Assembly: GCA_963726105.1 (NCBI GenBank)
Contig: CAVSBJ010000004.1
Span: 434,001 to 498,000, forward strand
DNA from: Roseiarcus sp963726105
GTDB taxonomy: Bacteria; Pseudomonadota; Alphaproteobacteria; Rhizobiales; Beijerinckiaceae
Direction: 5' to 3'
Length of the DNA stretch: 64,000 nucleotides
Shown here one piece after another: positions 9,752 to 19,800 of this stretch. The notes below the pieces were generated by a model that did not search any database, was not told the origin of the DNA, and saw only the letters and a list, made by a program, of their open reading frames with translations. Position numbers and translations under genes: made by a program. Position 1 is the first letter of the stretch; the number at the start of each line of letters is the position of its first letter.

Positions 9752-10393
9752 ATGACCGCTTCGTTTTCATCCACGCGCAAAAGCCATCGTCGTCTCGCAT
9801 CGATTGTCTTCTGCGGCGCTCTCGCCCTCGGACTTGGGCTCGCCGCGCCTGCCGCCAGAGCGGCCGGGGACGAGAACAACAGCGGGCCCAGCGCGGGAAG
9901 CGCGGCAAGTGGCGGCGGCACGATGGAAAAGAAAGCCAACACTATGAAAAAGACCGACCTGACCACATGCGCGCCGGGTCAGGTTTGGGACAAGAAGACG
10001 CACAAGTGCCTCGAGCGGCACAGCGGCGTTTTGCCCGATGCCGATCTGACCGAATACGCCTATTCGCTCGCCAAGGCGGATCGCTACCAGGAGGCGATCG
10101 ACGTCCTCGACATGCTCGACAATCCCAATACTCCCCGTGCGCTCAATTATCGCGGCTATGCGACGCGCAAACTTGGCCGGACGGACGAAGGGATCGGCTA
10201 TTATCTCAAGTCTGTCGCTCTCGATCCGGCCTATCCGCAGGTGCGCGAGTATCTCGGCGAAGCCTATGTGATCCAGGGCAAATACGAGCTCGCCAAAGAT
10301 CAATTGGCGACGATCGAGAAGCTCTGCGGATCGAAGGACTGCGCATATTACGAGGATCTCGCCGACGCTCTGAAGACAGCGCACGCCCTTTGA
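9752..10393 (+). CDS. Secreted TPR protein
   Basis: 213 residues. A signal peptide (residues 1-38, ending AARAAG) is followed by a Gly/Ser-rich stretch, then a short Cys-containing segment (TCAPGQVWDKKTHKCLER). Two to three tetratricopeptide repeats follow at about 90-195 (ALNYRGYATRKLGRTDEGIG; PQVREYLGEAYVIQGKYELA). The protein should act in the periplasm as a binding scaffold; its partner is unknown. Near the C-terminus a CGSKDC pair could form a disulfide. The start ATG at 9752 is chosen because the signal peptide begins there; upstream codons in frame look non-coding. The gene is convergent with the PEBP-like gene, with a hairpin between them. Confidence 0.8.
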   Translation: MTASFSSTRKSHRRLASIVFCGALALGLGLAAPAARAAGDENNSGPSAGSAASGGGTMEKKANTMKKTDLTTCAPGQVWDKKTHKCLERHSGVLPDADLTEYAYSLAKADRYQEAIDVLDMLDNPNTPRALNYRGYATRKLGRTDEGIGYYLKSVALDPAYPQVREYLGEAYVIQGKYELAKDQLATIEKLCGSKDCAYYEDLADALKTAHAL

Positions 10394-10405
10394 GGGAGCC
10401 GTCTT

Positions 10406-10433
10406 GCGCGCGGCCTGTTGAGGAGCCGCGCGC
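10406..10433. terminator. Hairpin between convergent genes
   Basis: A nine-base-pair GC stem (GCGCGCGGC / GCCGCGCGC) with a ten-base loop lies between the convergent TPR and PEBP-like genes. There is no clean T run, so termination strength is uncertain. Confidence 0.5.
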
Positions 10434-10489
10434 GAGACTCTTGCTTTAAGTGAACTGCGTCGCCCGAGTCGCGATGTTCGGGCGAGAGA

Positions 10490-11044
10490 TCAATGCCCCC
10501 ACACGCCGATCAACTCCGCCTTGGCGAGCGTGTGGAAGTGAAGCTGGAAGCCGACGAAGGCGGCGCTGTTGTTTTCGTCGCCGTCGAGCTTTGGCGTATC
10601 CACCGCGAAGATCGTGAAGTGATAGTGGTGCGGCGCGTCGCCCTTGGGAGGGCAGGGGCCGCCGTAGCCGGGGACGCCAAAATCGGTGCGGCTCTGCACC
10701 GCGCCCTTGGGCGCTTCGCCGGCTTTCAGATTGCCCGCGTTCTTGGGCAGGCTCGTGACGTCCGGCGGGATGTTGAAGACGACCCAGTGCCAGAAGCCGC
10801 TGCCGGTTGGCGCATCGGGGTCGTAAACGGAAAGCGCAAAGCTCTTCGTGTTCTTCGGCGCCCCCGACCAGGAGAGCGCGGGCGAGATGTTGCCGCCAGT
10901 GCAGCCAAAACCGTTGAAGACCTGCTCATCGGCGATCTTGGCGCCCTGAGCGATGTCCGGGCTGGTCAGGGTCATCGTTTGGGCGGCGGCGGCTTCGACG
11001 CCCAACAAAGCGGCGAAAAGCGCGAATGCGGTCACTTTGAGCAT
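10490..11044 (-). CDS. YbhB/YbcL (PEBP-like) family protein, exported
   Basis: 184 residues with a signal peptide (1-21, AAAAQ cleavage). The body matches the bacterial phosphatidylethanolamine-binding/Raf-kinase-inhibitor-like family: ALSWSGAPKNTKSFALSVYDPDAPTG, then HWVVFNIP, and DAPHHYHFTIFAVD near the end. These carry the DPD-P, H-W and H-Y-F ligand-site residues. The biological ligand of these proteins is not established. Two cysteines (GCTGG and GPCPP) may pair in the periplasm. GGAGG lies four bases before the ATG. It is transcribed alone. Confidence 0.9.
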   Translation of the reverse strand: MLKVTAFALFAALLGVEAAAAQTMTLTSPDIAQGAKIADEQVFNGFGCTGGNISPALSWSGAPKNTKSFALSVYDPDAPTGSGFWHWVVFNIPPDVTSLPKNAGNLKAGEAPKGAVQSRTDFGVPGYGGPCPPKGDAPHHYHFTIFAVDTPKLDGDENNSAAFVGFQLHFHTLAKAELIGVWGH

Positions 11045-11216
11045 GAGTCCTCCGTTTTAAGTTGAAGCGCCATTCCGTCCGCCGATCACGCGAGTGCGAC
11101 GTGGCGTTGGCGTTGTGTGCAGCCTGAGTTTCAAGGATTGCGCTGACACGCCTGCAATTCCCCCAACCAAACACGCCCTGCTCCGCCTGTATTCGTCTAT
11201 CGGGTGCATGAGGCAA

Positions 11217-12005
11217 CTATCTATGTCGCGCCGGGAGACTCGGAGTCAAACGGCTGGCGCGCGGCGGCGTGCGGCTTGCGCCTGGCGAGAAGCGGTTGAA
11301 TTCGCCAGTATAGGCTTTGGCCAACGGGGCGGCGTAGGTTCTGCGCTTCGATGTCTTCAAGCCCAGCCGGACCAGGCTTTCCGCTAGGCTGACCGCGCAG
11401 GCGACGCCGTCGAGCACAGGAACGCCGACCTTAAGCGCGAGGTCGCGGGCAAGATCGGTCATGCCGGCGCAGCCGAGCACGATCGCTTCGGCGCCGTCGT
11501 CGGCGAGCGCCCGTTCGATCTCCCGTTCGATAAGGCGCCGCGCGTCGGACCCTGGCTCCTCGAGCGCCAGCACCGGAACCTCGGCTGCGCGCACACGGGT
11601 GCAGCGGGAGAGAAGCCCGTATTTCGCTAAATTGTGCTCGATCGGAACAATCGATCGAGACAGCGTGGTCACGACGCCGAATTTCGCCGCGACCAGGCTT
11701 GCCATGTGAAAGGCGGCCTCGCCGATGCCAATGACTGGAGCTAAGGTCGCGCATCGCGCCGCCTCCAGCCCGGTATCGTCGAAACAGGCGATGACGAAGG
11801 CGTCCGCGTCGCGGGCCTTGCCGATCTCATCGATCAGGCCAGGAACGGAGAACGCCTCGTCGAAATAGCCCTCGATGCTGGCCGGCCCGAACTCCGGATT
11901 GACGGCCGTGACTTCGACCCCCGGCGAGGCGGCGGCCTTGGCGGCGGCCCCGATCTTCAGCGTCATCGAGCGGGTGGTGTTGGGATTGATGACGTGGATG
12001 CGCAT
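11217..12005 (-). CDS. Asp/Glu/hydantoin racemase family protein
   Basis: 262 residues. The start MRIHVINPNTTRSMT is typical of the hydantoin/aspartate racemase branch. The two cysteines that act as acid/base pair in the family are present: Cys in FVIACFDDTGL (about 74) and Cys in IVLGCAGMTDL (about 180). The protein may racemise an amino acid or hydantoin derivative, but the family also includes isomerases and decarboxylases, so the substrate is open. A GAGGGC ribosome site precedes the ATG. The last 30 residues (Pro/Arg-rich) look unlike the family and may be an added tail. No hydantoinase gene is nearby. Confidence 0.8.
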   Translation of the reverse strand: MRIHVINPNTTRSMTLKIGAAAKAAASPGVEVTAVNPEFGPASIEGYFDEAFSVPGLIDEIGKARDADAFVIACFDDTGLEAARCATLAPVIGIGEAAFHMASLVAAKFGVVTTLSRSIVPIEHNLAKYGLLSRCTRVRAAEVPVLALEEPGSDARRLIEREIERALADDGAEAIVLGCAGMTDLARDLALKVGVPVLDGVACAVSLAESLVRLGLKTSKRRTYAAPLAKAYTGEFNRFSPGASRTPPRASRLTPSLPARHR

Positions 12006-12176
12006 GGCTTGCCCTCGAAATGTGGACCGGAGGATAGCGACGCCCGAGGCGCGCGTGAACAGGCTCGCTCATCGTCCCGCCGCGGCCATCGGCCGCAAGC
12101 TTGCGCGTGACACGGACGCCTCCTAAAGCCTGAGGCGCGGGCGTGCGCCCGTGCTCGCCAAAGGGAGGCTGAAGAC

Positions 12177-13403
12177 ATGCCGCATAAGATCCTGGTCGCC
12201 CAGGGAGGCGGCCCGACAGCGGTGATCAACCAGTCGCTGGCCGGGGTGGCGCTCGAGGCGCGGCGGTTTCCCGACGTGACCCATGTCTATGGCGCGCTTC
12301 AGGGCGTGCGCGGCATCGTCAACGACGATCTCGTCGATCTCGGACAGGAGACGGTGGCGAACTTGGAAGCCGTGGCGGCGACGCCCGCCGCCGCGCTCGG
12401 CTCGACTCGCGACAAGCCGGACCGCAAATATTGTCAGGAGATCTTCAGGGTTCTGAAAGCGCACGCGATCGACACGTTCTTCTACATCGGCGGCAATGAT
12501 TCCTCCGATACGGTGCGCATCGTCGCGGAGGAAGCGAAGACATCCGACCATGGCTTGTGCGCCGTCCACATCCCAAAGACGATTGACAACGATCTCGTCG
12601 GCTTCGATCATACCCCCGGCTACCCATCGGCGGCGCGATTCGTGACGCAGGCCTTCGCCGGCGCCAACCTCGACAACTTGGCGCTGAAGGGCGTGTATGT
12701 CGCCGTGGTGATGGGCCGGCATGCGGGCTTCCTTACCGCGGCCTCGGCGCTGGCGCGCAAATATCCCGACGACGGCCCCCATCTCATCTACCTGCCCGAG
12801 CGCACCTTCGTCGTCGACAAGTTCCTGACCGACGTGAAGGCAACCTTCGAGCGCCACGGGCGATGCATCGTCGCCGTGTCCGAAGGCATCCACGACGACA
12901 AGGGGGAGGCGATCATCACCAAGCTCATGGGGAAGAGCGAGAAGGACGCGCACGGCAACGTTCAGCTATCCGGCACCGGCGCGCTCGCCGATCTCTTATG
13001 CGAAGAGGTAAAGTCCAAGCTCGGCATGAAGCGCGTGCGCGGCGACACGTTCGGCTATCTGCAGCGCTCATTCGTCGGCTGCGTCAGCAAGGTCGACCAG
13101 CGCGAGGCGCGCGAGGTCGGCGAGAAGGCGGTCCAATATGCGCTTGCAAATGCAGGCGACGGGTCGGTGGCCATCCGCCGCGTCGCCAATTACGCCGTCG
13201 ACTATCCGCTCATCCCGCTCGAGACGGTCGCAGGCAAGACGCGCGTGATGGAGGATCATTTCATCAACGCCGCCGGCGACGACGTCACCCCGGCGTTCCA
13301 TGATTATCTGCGGCCGCTGCTTGGCGCGGACGTGATCGAGGTCGCGCGGCTGCGGGGCGCGAAGGTCGAGAAGGCTGGAGTGCTATCGGGGGATGCGACC
13401 TGA
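12177..13403 (+). CDS. 6-phosphofructokinase, pyrophosphate-dependent type
   Basis: Phosphorylates fructose 6-phosphate, reversibly if pyrophosphate is the donor. 408 residues. The donor-site motif is GGNDSSDT (105-112). The catalytic loop is PKTIDND (133-139) with a Lys in place of the Gly of ATP-dependent enzymes (PGTIDND). The Lys and a D/N at the second position of the GGD loop are the known marks of PPi use. MGRHAGFLTA and PERTF are also present. A strong AAGGGAGG ribosome site lies ten bases before the ATG. PPi-PFK is characteristic of several methanotrophs and other methylotrophs, which fits the other C1 markers here. The gene is convergent with the antiporter gene. Confidence 0.9.
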   Translation: MPHKILVAQGGGPTAVINQSLAGVALEARRFPDVTHVYGALQGVRGIVNDDLVDLGQETVANLEAVAATPAAALGSTRDKPDRKYCQEIFRVLKAHAIDTFFYIGGNDSSDTVRIVAEEAKTSDHGLCAVHIPKTIDNDLVGFDHTPGYPSAARFVTQAFAGANLDNLALKGVYVAVVMGRHAGFLTAASALARKYPDDGPHLIYLPERTFVVDKFLTDVKATFERHGRCIVAVSEGIHDDKGEAIITKLMGKSEKDAHGNVQLSGTGALADLLCEEVKSKLGMKRVRGDTFGYLQRSFVGCVSKVDQREAREVGEKAVQYALANAGDGSVAIRRVANYAVDYPLIPLETVAGKTRVMEDHFINAAGDDVTPAFHDYLRPLLGADVIEVARLRGAKVEKAGVLSGDAT

Positions 13404-13430
13404 GGGCTGCACGCCTATTGGTGCTCCAAT

Positions 13431-14669
13431 TTAGTCGAATTTTATAGCCTGTTTCCGCTTAGGGGTGAGCCTCAGCGCTTTCAGCGCCAGCGGCGCGGTC
13501 AGGCCCTGCACGATCACCGAGAAGGCGACAACCGCGAAGGCGGAGATGAGAATGTCGTCGCGACGCGGAAGATCAGCCGGGAGCGCGAGCGCGAGCGCCA
13601 ATGCGAGCGCGCCTCGCAAGCCGCCCCACCACATCAGGTGCTGCTGGTTGAGCGGGATCGCCCAGCGCGAGCGCAGGAAGATGAGGCAGACCGGATAGAC
13701 CGCGACCGCGCGGCCGAGGAGCGCGAGTGCGATGATGAGCGTGAGCGCGAACATCCCCTCACGGGCGAAATCGACGGTCGCCAACGCCGAGCCGATCAAA
13801 AGAAACACGAGCGAATTGGCAAGAAACGCGGCGAACTCCCAGAACTCGAGCACAAACGCGCGTCCGTGCGGAGTGAACGAGACGCCAAACCGCTGTTTCT
13901 CGGTGAGAACTCCCAGGTTGCCCAGTGTCATGCCGGCGGCGACGCTCGCCAACACGCCGGAAGCGCCGAAATGTTCGGCGATCAGAAACGAGCCGAAAGC
14001 CGCGACCGCTGTCACCGCCGTCTCGACCAGATGATCTTCAGAGGTTCCCACGACCATGATGGAGATCAGCCCGACACCGAACCCGGCGGCCAGGCCGCCG
14101 CCCGCGACGATGAGAAACGTTGTGAAGATCGCGAGCGGATCCTGAGCGCTCGCCGGGTCATGGGCCGCCCAGACGAGAATCAGGGTGAAAAGGACTGCGG
14201 CCGCGCCGTCATTGAACAGGCTCTCGGCTTCGATGAGGAGGCTGAGGCGCCCGGTGACGCGTGATTCCTTGATGAGCGCGATGACCGCGATCGGGTCGGT
14301 CGCGCTGATCAGCGCCCCGAAGACGAGCGCGGATTTAAGCGGCCAGCCGAGTAGGGTCACCAGTCCGCCTGCGACGACGGCCGCGCAGAGCGCGACCCCG
14401 ATCGTCGAGAGCGCGACGACCGGAACGAGATCGCGTCGCAAATCGCCCCAGCGAAGGTTCAGCGCCGCCTCGAACAGGAGAGGCGGCAGGACGACGTCGA
14501 AGATGAGGTCGTGGGTGAGCGCAAGGCCGGCATGGCTGCGGGTGGCGGCGAGCGATGCGCCCGCAAGCACGAGACCGACCGTGTAGGGCAGACGCAGGCG
14601 GCGCGCCGCGAGCGCCACCAGAATCGCAAGGCCAAGCAGGCTCAGCGCGCGAAACAGCAGAACGTCCAT
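13431..14669 (-). CDS. Na+/H+ antiporter, CPA1 family
   Basis: 412 residues with about twelve membrane helices. The ion-binding helix motif ISATDPIAVIALIKE with the ND-type Asp is seen at about 123-137, followed by ESLFNDGAAAVLF, as in monovalent cation:proton antiporters of the CPA1 family. The C-terminus ends shortly after the last helix (LTPKRKQAIKFD), so there is no large cytosolic regulatory domain. The likely role is inner-membrane pH and Na+ control. The gene stands alone, convergent with the PFK gene and 49 bases downstream of the M23 peptidase gene. Confidence 0.9.
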   Translation of the reverse strand: MDVLLFRALSLLGLAILVALAARRLRLPYTVGLVLAGASLAATRSHAGLALTHDLIFDVVLPPLLFEAALNLRWGDLRRDLVPVVALSTIGVALCAAVVAGGLVTLLGWPLKSALVFGALISATDPIAVIALIKESRVTGRLSLLIEAESLFNDGAAAVLFTLILVWAAHDPASAQDPLAIFTTFLIVAGGGLAAGFGVGLISIMVVGTSEDHLVETAVTAVAAFGSFLIAEHFGASGVLASVAAGMTLGNLGVLTEKQRFGVSFTPHGRAFVLEFWEFAAFLANSLVFLLIGSALATVDFAREGMFALTLIIALALLGRAVAVYPVCLIFLRSRWAIPLNQQHLMWWGGLRGALALALALALPADLPRRDDILISAFAVVAFSVIVQGLTAPLALKALRLTPKRKQAIKFD

Positions 14670-14718
14670 GCGCCCTGTCTAACGGCGCGCCTTGAAAAGA
14701 GGAACCGTGGCGCACACG

Positions 14719-16149
14719 CTATTCCGCCGCGGCGAGATCGGCGCCGGCGCGCAAATAGCGCTCGGGATCGACCGGCTCGCCGTCGACGCGCACTTCGTAG
14801 TGCAAATGCGGGCCGGTCGAGCGGCCGGTCGAGCCGAGCCTGCCCAGGACCGCGCCCTTGTCGACCTGCTGGCCTTCCTCGACCAGTGTTTCCGACATGT
14901 GCGCGTAGCGGGTGGCGAGCCCGTTGCCATGATCAATCTCGACCATGTTTCCGTATCCGCCCGCAGGTCCGGCATGCACGACGCGGCCGGACGCAGCGGC
15001 GTGAATTTCCGCTCCGTAAGCTTCGGCGAGATCGACCCCCGGATGCAGCGCGAGGCGGCCAAGAAATGGATCGGCGCGATAGCCGAAGCCCGAGGTGACG
15101 CTCGGATCGCCGGAAAGCGGCATGCGCAGGGGCACGAAGGACATAAGCGCCTTGAGACGTTCGGCCGTCGCGACGTCGCGCGCGACGCGCACGAGCGCCG
15201 GATCGGGAGCGTTCGAATCGAGATCGGCTGGAATATAGGGGCCGCCGATCCCGCCTTCGCCGTGAGGCAGAACGAGCTTCGCCGGGTCGAGCCCGGTCTC
15301 GGCGACAATCGCCGCATCGCGCGAGGCGGAACGTTCGGCAGCGCGGTCGAGGGCGGTGAGAGCCATCGTCTGGACGCTCTCGATCCGGTCGAGCGCGTGA
15401 TCGACGAGCGCAACGCGCGCCAAGGGATCGAGGTTATCCGCGCTGGCCGCGACGCCTGCGGTCGTGAACGGCGCGTCTGAGGGCAGGGCGCTCAGGGTCT
15501 CGCCCGATTCATCGATCGGATGAGGCTTGACGGCCCGAGGCTCGACGCCAGGAGGGGCAAGAGAGGCGTAAGCGCGCGCGTCGTCGCCCACGCTTGCGCC
15601 GGCCGCGGTCGGCGGAGCGAGAGCTCGGATCGCGCTGACTGCATCGGGAGCGCCGAGAGATTTCGCGATCTGGCGACCTGTAGCCAGGGTGCGTCCCTCC
15701 GTCGCGGCGAGCGCGGCCACGATCGCTCCGCGCTGTTCAAGCCGCGCCTGCCGGGACGTGACTTCGTTCACCTTGCCGTTGAAGGCGTTCCGCTCGAGCA
15801 ATCGCCGGCTTGCGGCCTGATCGAGCTGAGCGCGCGCCTCGGCCAGACGGTCCTCGTAAGCCGCCTTCATTTCCGCCTGCCGCGCGAGGATTGCGCCCAT
15901 CAAATCGTCGTGGAAGGCGACATAAACGGTGACGGAGGCGGTCCACGCGAACGAGATGAGCGCGAGCGCGGCAAGCGCGCCGACGCCGCCCCGCCCGAGC
16001 CGAACGCTGCGTATGACCCCGCCCCGGGAGAGCGAAAGACAATAATGCGACCCCGGCGGCTTCGCCTCCGGATAGCCCTCTCGCAACCACATGAACCAGC
16101 GCTCCAGCCCGGCGAAAGCGGGCGTGCTCGGCCGCCGAGCAAAGCGCAT
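14719..16149 (-). CDS. M23 family metallopeptidase, membrane-anchored
   Basis: 476 residues from the chosen ATG. One membrane helix lies at about 55-78 (GALAALALISFAWTASVTVYVAF), followed by a coiled coil (AEMKAAYEDRLAEARAQLDQ) and a C-terminal LytM/M23 domain. The zinc ligands appear as H-x3-D in LHPGVDLAEAYG, plus HLHYEV near the end. This suggests an active peptidoglycan endopeptidase in the periplasm, or an amidase activator if inactive. An in-frame start 69 bases upstream (16218) is possible; neither start has a strong ribosome site. It is preceded by a peroxiredoxin gene on the same strand. Confidence 0.88.
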   Translation of the reverse strand: MRFARRPSTPAFAGLERWFMWLREGYPEAKPPGSHYCLSLSRGGVIRSVRLGRGGVGALAALALISFAWTASVTVYVAFHDDLMGAILARQAEMKAAYEDRLAEARAQLDQAASRRLLERNAFNGKVNEVTSRQARLEQRGAIVAALAATEGRTLATGRQIAKSLGAPDAVSAIRALAPPTAAGASVGDDARAYASLAPPGVEPRAVKPHPIDESGETLSALPSDAPFTTAGVAASADNLDPLARVALVDHALDRIESVQTMALTALDRAAERSASRDAAIVAETGLDPAKLVLPHGEGGIGGPYIPADLDSNAPDPALVRVARDVATAERLKALMSFVPLRMPLSGDPSVTSGFGYRADPFLGRLALHPGVDLAEAYGAEIHAAASGRVVHAGPAGGYGNMVEIDHGNGLATRYAHMSETLVEEGQQVDKGAVLGRLGSTGRSTGPHLHYEVRVDGEPVDPERYLRAGADLAAAE

Positions 16150-16227
16150 TAAGGTTAATGGATCGCAAAATGGCGTTTCGCGGGTCTGGCGAAGGTTCGA
16201 TCGCCCAGGTTCAATCACTCCTGGTCG

Positions 16228-16698
16228 TCAGAGCGCCTTCGTCGCCGCGAGAACCTCGTCCGCGTGGCCCGGCACCTTCACTTTTCGCCAGATCCTGGCG
16301 ATGCGGCCATTGCGGTCGATGAGAAAGGTCGAGCGCTCGACGCCGAAATACTTGCGGCCGTACATGCTCTTTTCCTTCCACACCCCGTAGACCTGGATCG
16401 CCGACCGCTCCGGGTCGGCGGCGAGCGCGATCTCCAGATTGTGCTTGCGTTTGAACTTGTCGTGGCTCGCTGCGCTGTCCGGGGAAACGCCGATGACCGT
16501 GGCGCCGGCGGCAGCGAATTTGACGCGCAAGGCGTTGAAGGCGATGGCTTCAGCGGTGCAGCCGGAGGTGTCGTCCTTGGGGTAGAAGTAGATGACGACC
16601 GGTTTGCCTTTGAGGTCCTGAAGATGCGTCCGGCCCCCGCCGTCGGTCGGCAGCTCAAAAGTCGGCGCGATGTCGCCCTCGACCAGTTCCTTAACCAT
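16228..16698 (-). CDS. bcp: Thioredoxin-dependent peroxiredoxin, Bcp/PrxQ type with one cysteine
   Basis: 156 residues. Reduces hydroperoxides. The peroxidatic Cys is Cys47 in the loop DDTSGCTAEA (family: DDTPGCT). The second Cys that lies five residues later in E. coli Bcp is replaced by Ile, and no other Cys occurs. This enzyme must therefore work as a 1-Cys form that takes electrons through an external thiol. FKRKHNLEIALAADPE and RSTFLIDRNGRI are further family segments. The next gene downstream on the same strand is the M23 peptidase. Confidence 0.93.
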   Translation of the reverse strand: MVKELVEGDIAPTFELPTDGGGRTHLQDLKGKPVVIYFYPKDDTSGCTAEAIAFNALRVKFAAAGATVIGVSPDSAASHDKFKRKHNLEIALAADPERSAIQVYGVWKEKSMYGRKYFGVERSTFLIDRNGRIARIWRKVKVPGHADEVLAATKAL

Positions 16699-16890
16699 TA
16701 TCGCCCTCGTTTTGTCTCATTATGGGAACACTGCCCGCGTCCCGGAACGCGGTTTCGTCTTCGGACGTTCTCCTGTCGGGCCCGCGGTTTAAGCCGGTCA
16801 AGCAAACAACCGAAACGTCGAGTCGGCCTGCGGCCTTCGAATCAACGAAGATTGCGCTTACTCTACTCGCGCCACGGAGGGTGATCGGTA

Positions 16891-19800
16891 TTGGTCGTTA
16901 GATATAGCATGACGACACGGGCCCGCGCCCGGGCCGCTGTGCGCGGCATGGCGGCGGATGCGCAGGGTCCACGCCTTCGCTCGCGCTGGCGGCGGATCGG
17001 CGCCGGCCGGATTACGCATATCTGTCTCCGGACGGTGGAGTTCATCGCAGCCCTGTTCATCGTCGGCGGGCTGGCGTTGGCTTCGTTGCTCGCGCGAGGG
17101 CCGCTTCGGCTGGTCGGGATGCACGACCAGATCCAAACCTCGCTCCAGGAGCGAGTTGGCGACCGTTACGCCATCGCTCTCGGCCCCACCTATCTCATGC
17201 ACAATTCCTGGGGCGTGGGTCTGGGGTTCAAGGGCCTGACGGTGCGTGACGCCGCTGGCCGAACGGTCCTTTCGGCGCCGAGCGGCAAAATTGGCCTCGA
17301 TCCGTTCGCCGCGGCGCTCCTCGACGTCCGGGTGCGCCGGCTTGAACTCGACGGGCTCGACCTGCGCCTGCGCGTCGCCGCCGACGGCGCGCTATCACTC
17401 GCGGTCGCGGGCAATTCGGGGGCAACCCCGATCCCTCTGCCTGGTCCGGTATCCGCGGGCGCAGGCGGCACTCGGCTCGCCGCTCTCGTTGGCGCCGCTG
17501 TCGAAGCGATGGCCGGCGCCACACAGGCGCTCGACCGGTTGACCCTCGCTAATGGTCATTTCGAGATCGACAACGAAGCGACGCAGCGCTCGGTCGTCTA
17601 TAGCGATTTCGCTGTCGTCTTCGATCATTCGGACGCAAGCGCGCGTGCAGCGCTGTCAGCGACCGGCCCAGCAGGACCATGGACAATTTCGGCGCAAGCT
17701 GCGGAGGGGGATGCGCGAACCCTGTCCATCCAGGCGCATGATCTGAGCCTTGCCGACCTCCAGACGTTCGACAAAAAGCCTCCCCCGCTGACCGCCGAGG
17801 GGCCGGTTGCGATCAAGCTTGACGCTGAACTCGCGCCGGACTCGACGCTGCGCGCCTTCACCGGGCGGTTCACCATCGGCGCGGGACGCGTGCGCATCAA
17901 CAACCCGGACGCCGTGCCGTTCTTCATCGACGAGGCGAGCGGCGCGATGGCGTGGGATGAGGATGCGCGGCGATTTCGCATCGACAGGCTTCAGGTTCTC
18001 GCCGGACTGACGCATGTCGAGATGCGAGGCTGGATGGCGGCCCCCACCGACATGGCGAGGGTCTGGACGACCCATCTCGAGTCGCGCGACGCGCAATTCG
18101 GCCCGGAACGGCCTGGCGCCAATCCAGTCCCCCTCGAGTCGATGGTCTTCGACGCCCGCTTCCTCGAGACGACGTCCCAGTTCATCCTCGACCGCTTCAC
18201 AGCGCGCGGACCGACCGTCGATGTGGCGGTCAAAGCGGAGACCGCGCCGGACGGCGAGGGCGCTTTGCTCAAGCTCAACATCGACGCCGGCCCGAGCGCC
18301 ACGGCCGATCTCATTCGTCTGTGGCCGCAATTCATCAATCCCGACGTGCGCGAATGGTGCGCGGAGAATTTGCACGGCGGACGGCTCCAGGGATCGCTGA
18401 AGGCGAACTGGACGGCCGCCGATATGGACGCGATGGCGCATAAACGCGGTTTGCCGCGCGAAAGCCTGCACGGTGAATTCACCACCCGCGATGTCGGCGT
18501 CGACCTCCTGCCTGGCCTGCCGATCATGATGACCGACGTGGGTACGGGATCCTTCACCGGTCATGAGTTCACCGTCTCGGGCAACCATGCGACCATGGCG
18601 CTGTCGCCGTCGCGGCGGGTGCAGGCGAGCGACCTGGCCTTCACTGTTCCCGACATAACGCCGAGACCCATCGTCGACGCTTCCTCGAGAGCGCACATGA
18701 CGGGAACGGCGGACTCGCTCGCCGATCTCTTGATGCGCGAGCCTTTGCGCCGCCAGGCGGGCCTCACACTCGATCCTGCGACTGTCAAAGGTCAGGCGGA
18801 AGGCGATCTTGTCCTCGATCTCAAACTGGGCAAGACCGCGCGTCCGGAAGACACCCAGTTCCACGCCAGCGGGGCGCTCGACAATCTCCAGATCGAGAAG
18901 TTTCTCGCCGACGAGAAGCTCGACTCGGCGACGGCTTCGTTCGAGGCCGATCGCAACATGCTGAAGATCGCGGGCGACGGAGAGCTGCTCGGCGCCGCGA
19001 CCCATGTGGATGTCGCCCGCGCGCCCGGCGAGGAAGGGTCGGCGACGATAACTTTCGCTCTCGACGCGGCCGGACGCGCCAAGCGCGGCCTCAATTTCGG
19101 CTCGTGGCTGACCGGCCCCCTCCCGATCAAGCTCAAGGCGCCACTGACCCGCGCCAACGCGGAGGTCGAAATCGACCTCACGCCGGCGGGCGTCGACAAT
19201 CCCGTGCCGGGAATCTCGAAACCGGCTGGAAAACCGGGCAAAGCGACGTTCCTCGTCAAGCCCACGCCGGAGGGCGCTTCGCTTAGCAACATCGCCGTCG
19301 AACTCGGCGTGCCGATGTTCCGGGGATCGGCTCAAATGGACCCCGCCGGCGCCATTGAGAGCGCCACGATCACTCAGGCGCGCATCGCGGCCGGCGACGA
19401 TTTCAAGGTCGATGTCGTCAATGGCCAGTCTTCGCTCAAGGTTTCGGCGCGCGGCGCTTCGCTCGACGCCCGCGCCTTCGTCAAAGCGATTTTGGATGGC
19501 GGCTCCTCCGGACAAACTGCGGCGAAGGACTTCGACCTCGACGCCAGGATCGCCAGCGTCACCGGCTCCAACAAACAGGCGATCACGAATATGGAGCTCA
19601 CCGCGTCACGGCGCGGCGGCCAAACACGACTCGGAAACCTGCGCGGGAGAATCGGCGCGGGCGCCGTGGCGGCGACTGGAAGCGGCGGGGAGACGCGGAT
19701 CTCGACGTCCGACGCCGGCGCCCTTCTCCGCTTCGCCAATCTCTATTCGCATCTCGAAGGCGGCGACCTCAATCTGTTGCTCCGCTCTCGTGGCGATGTG

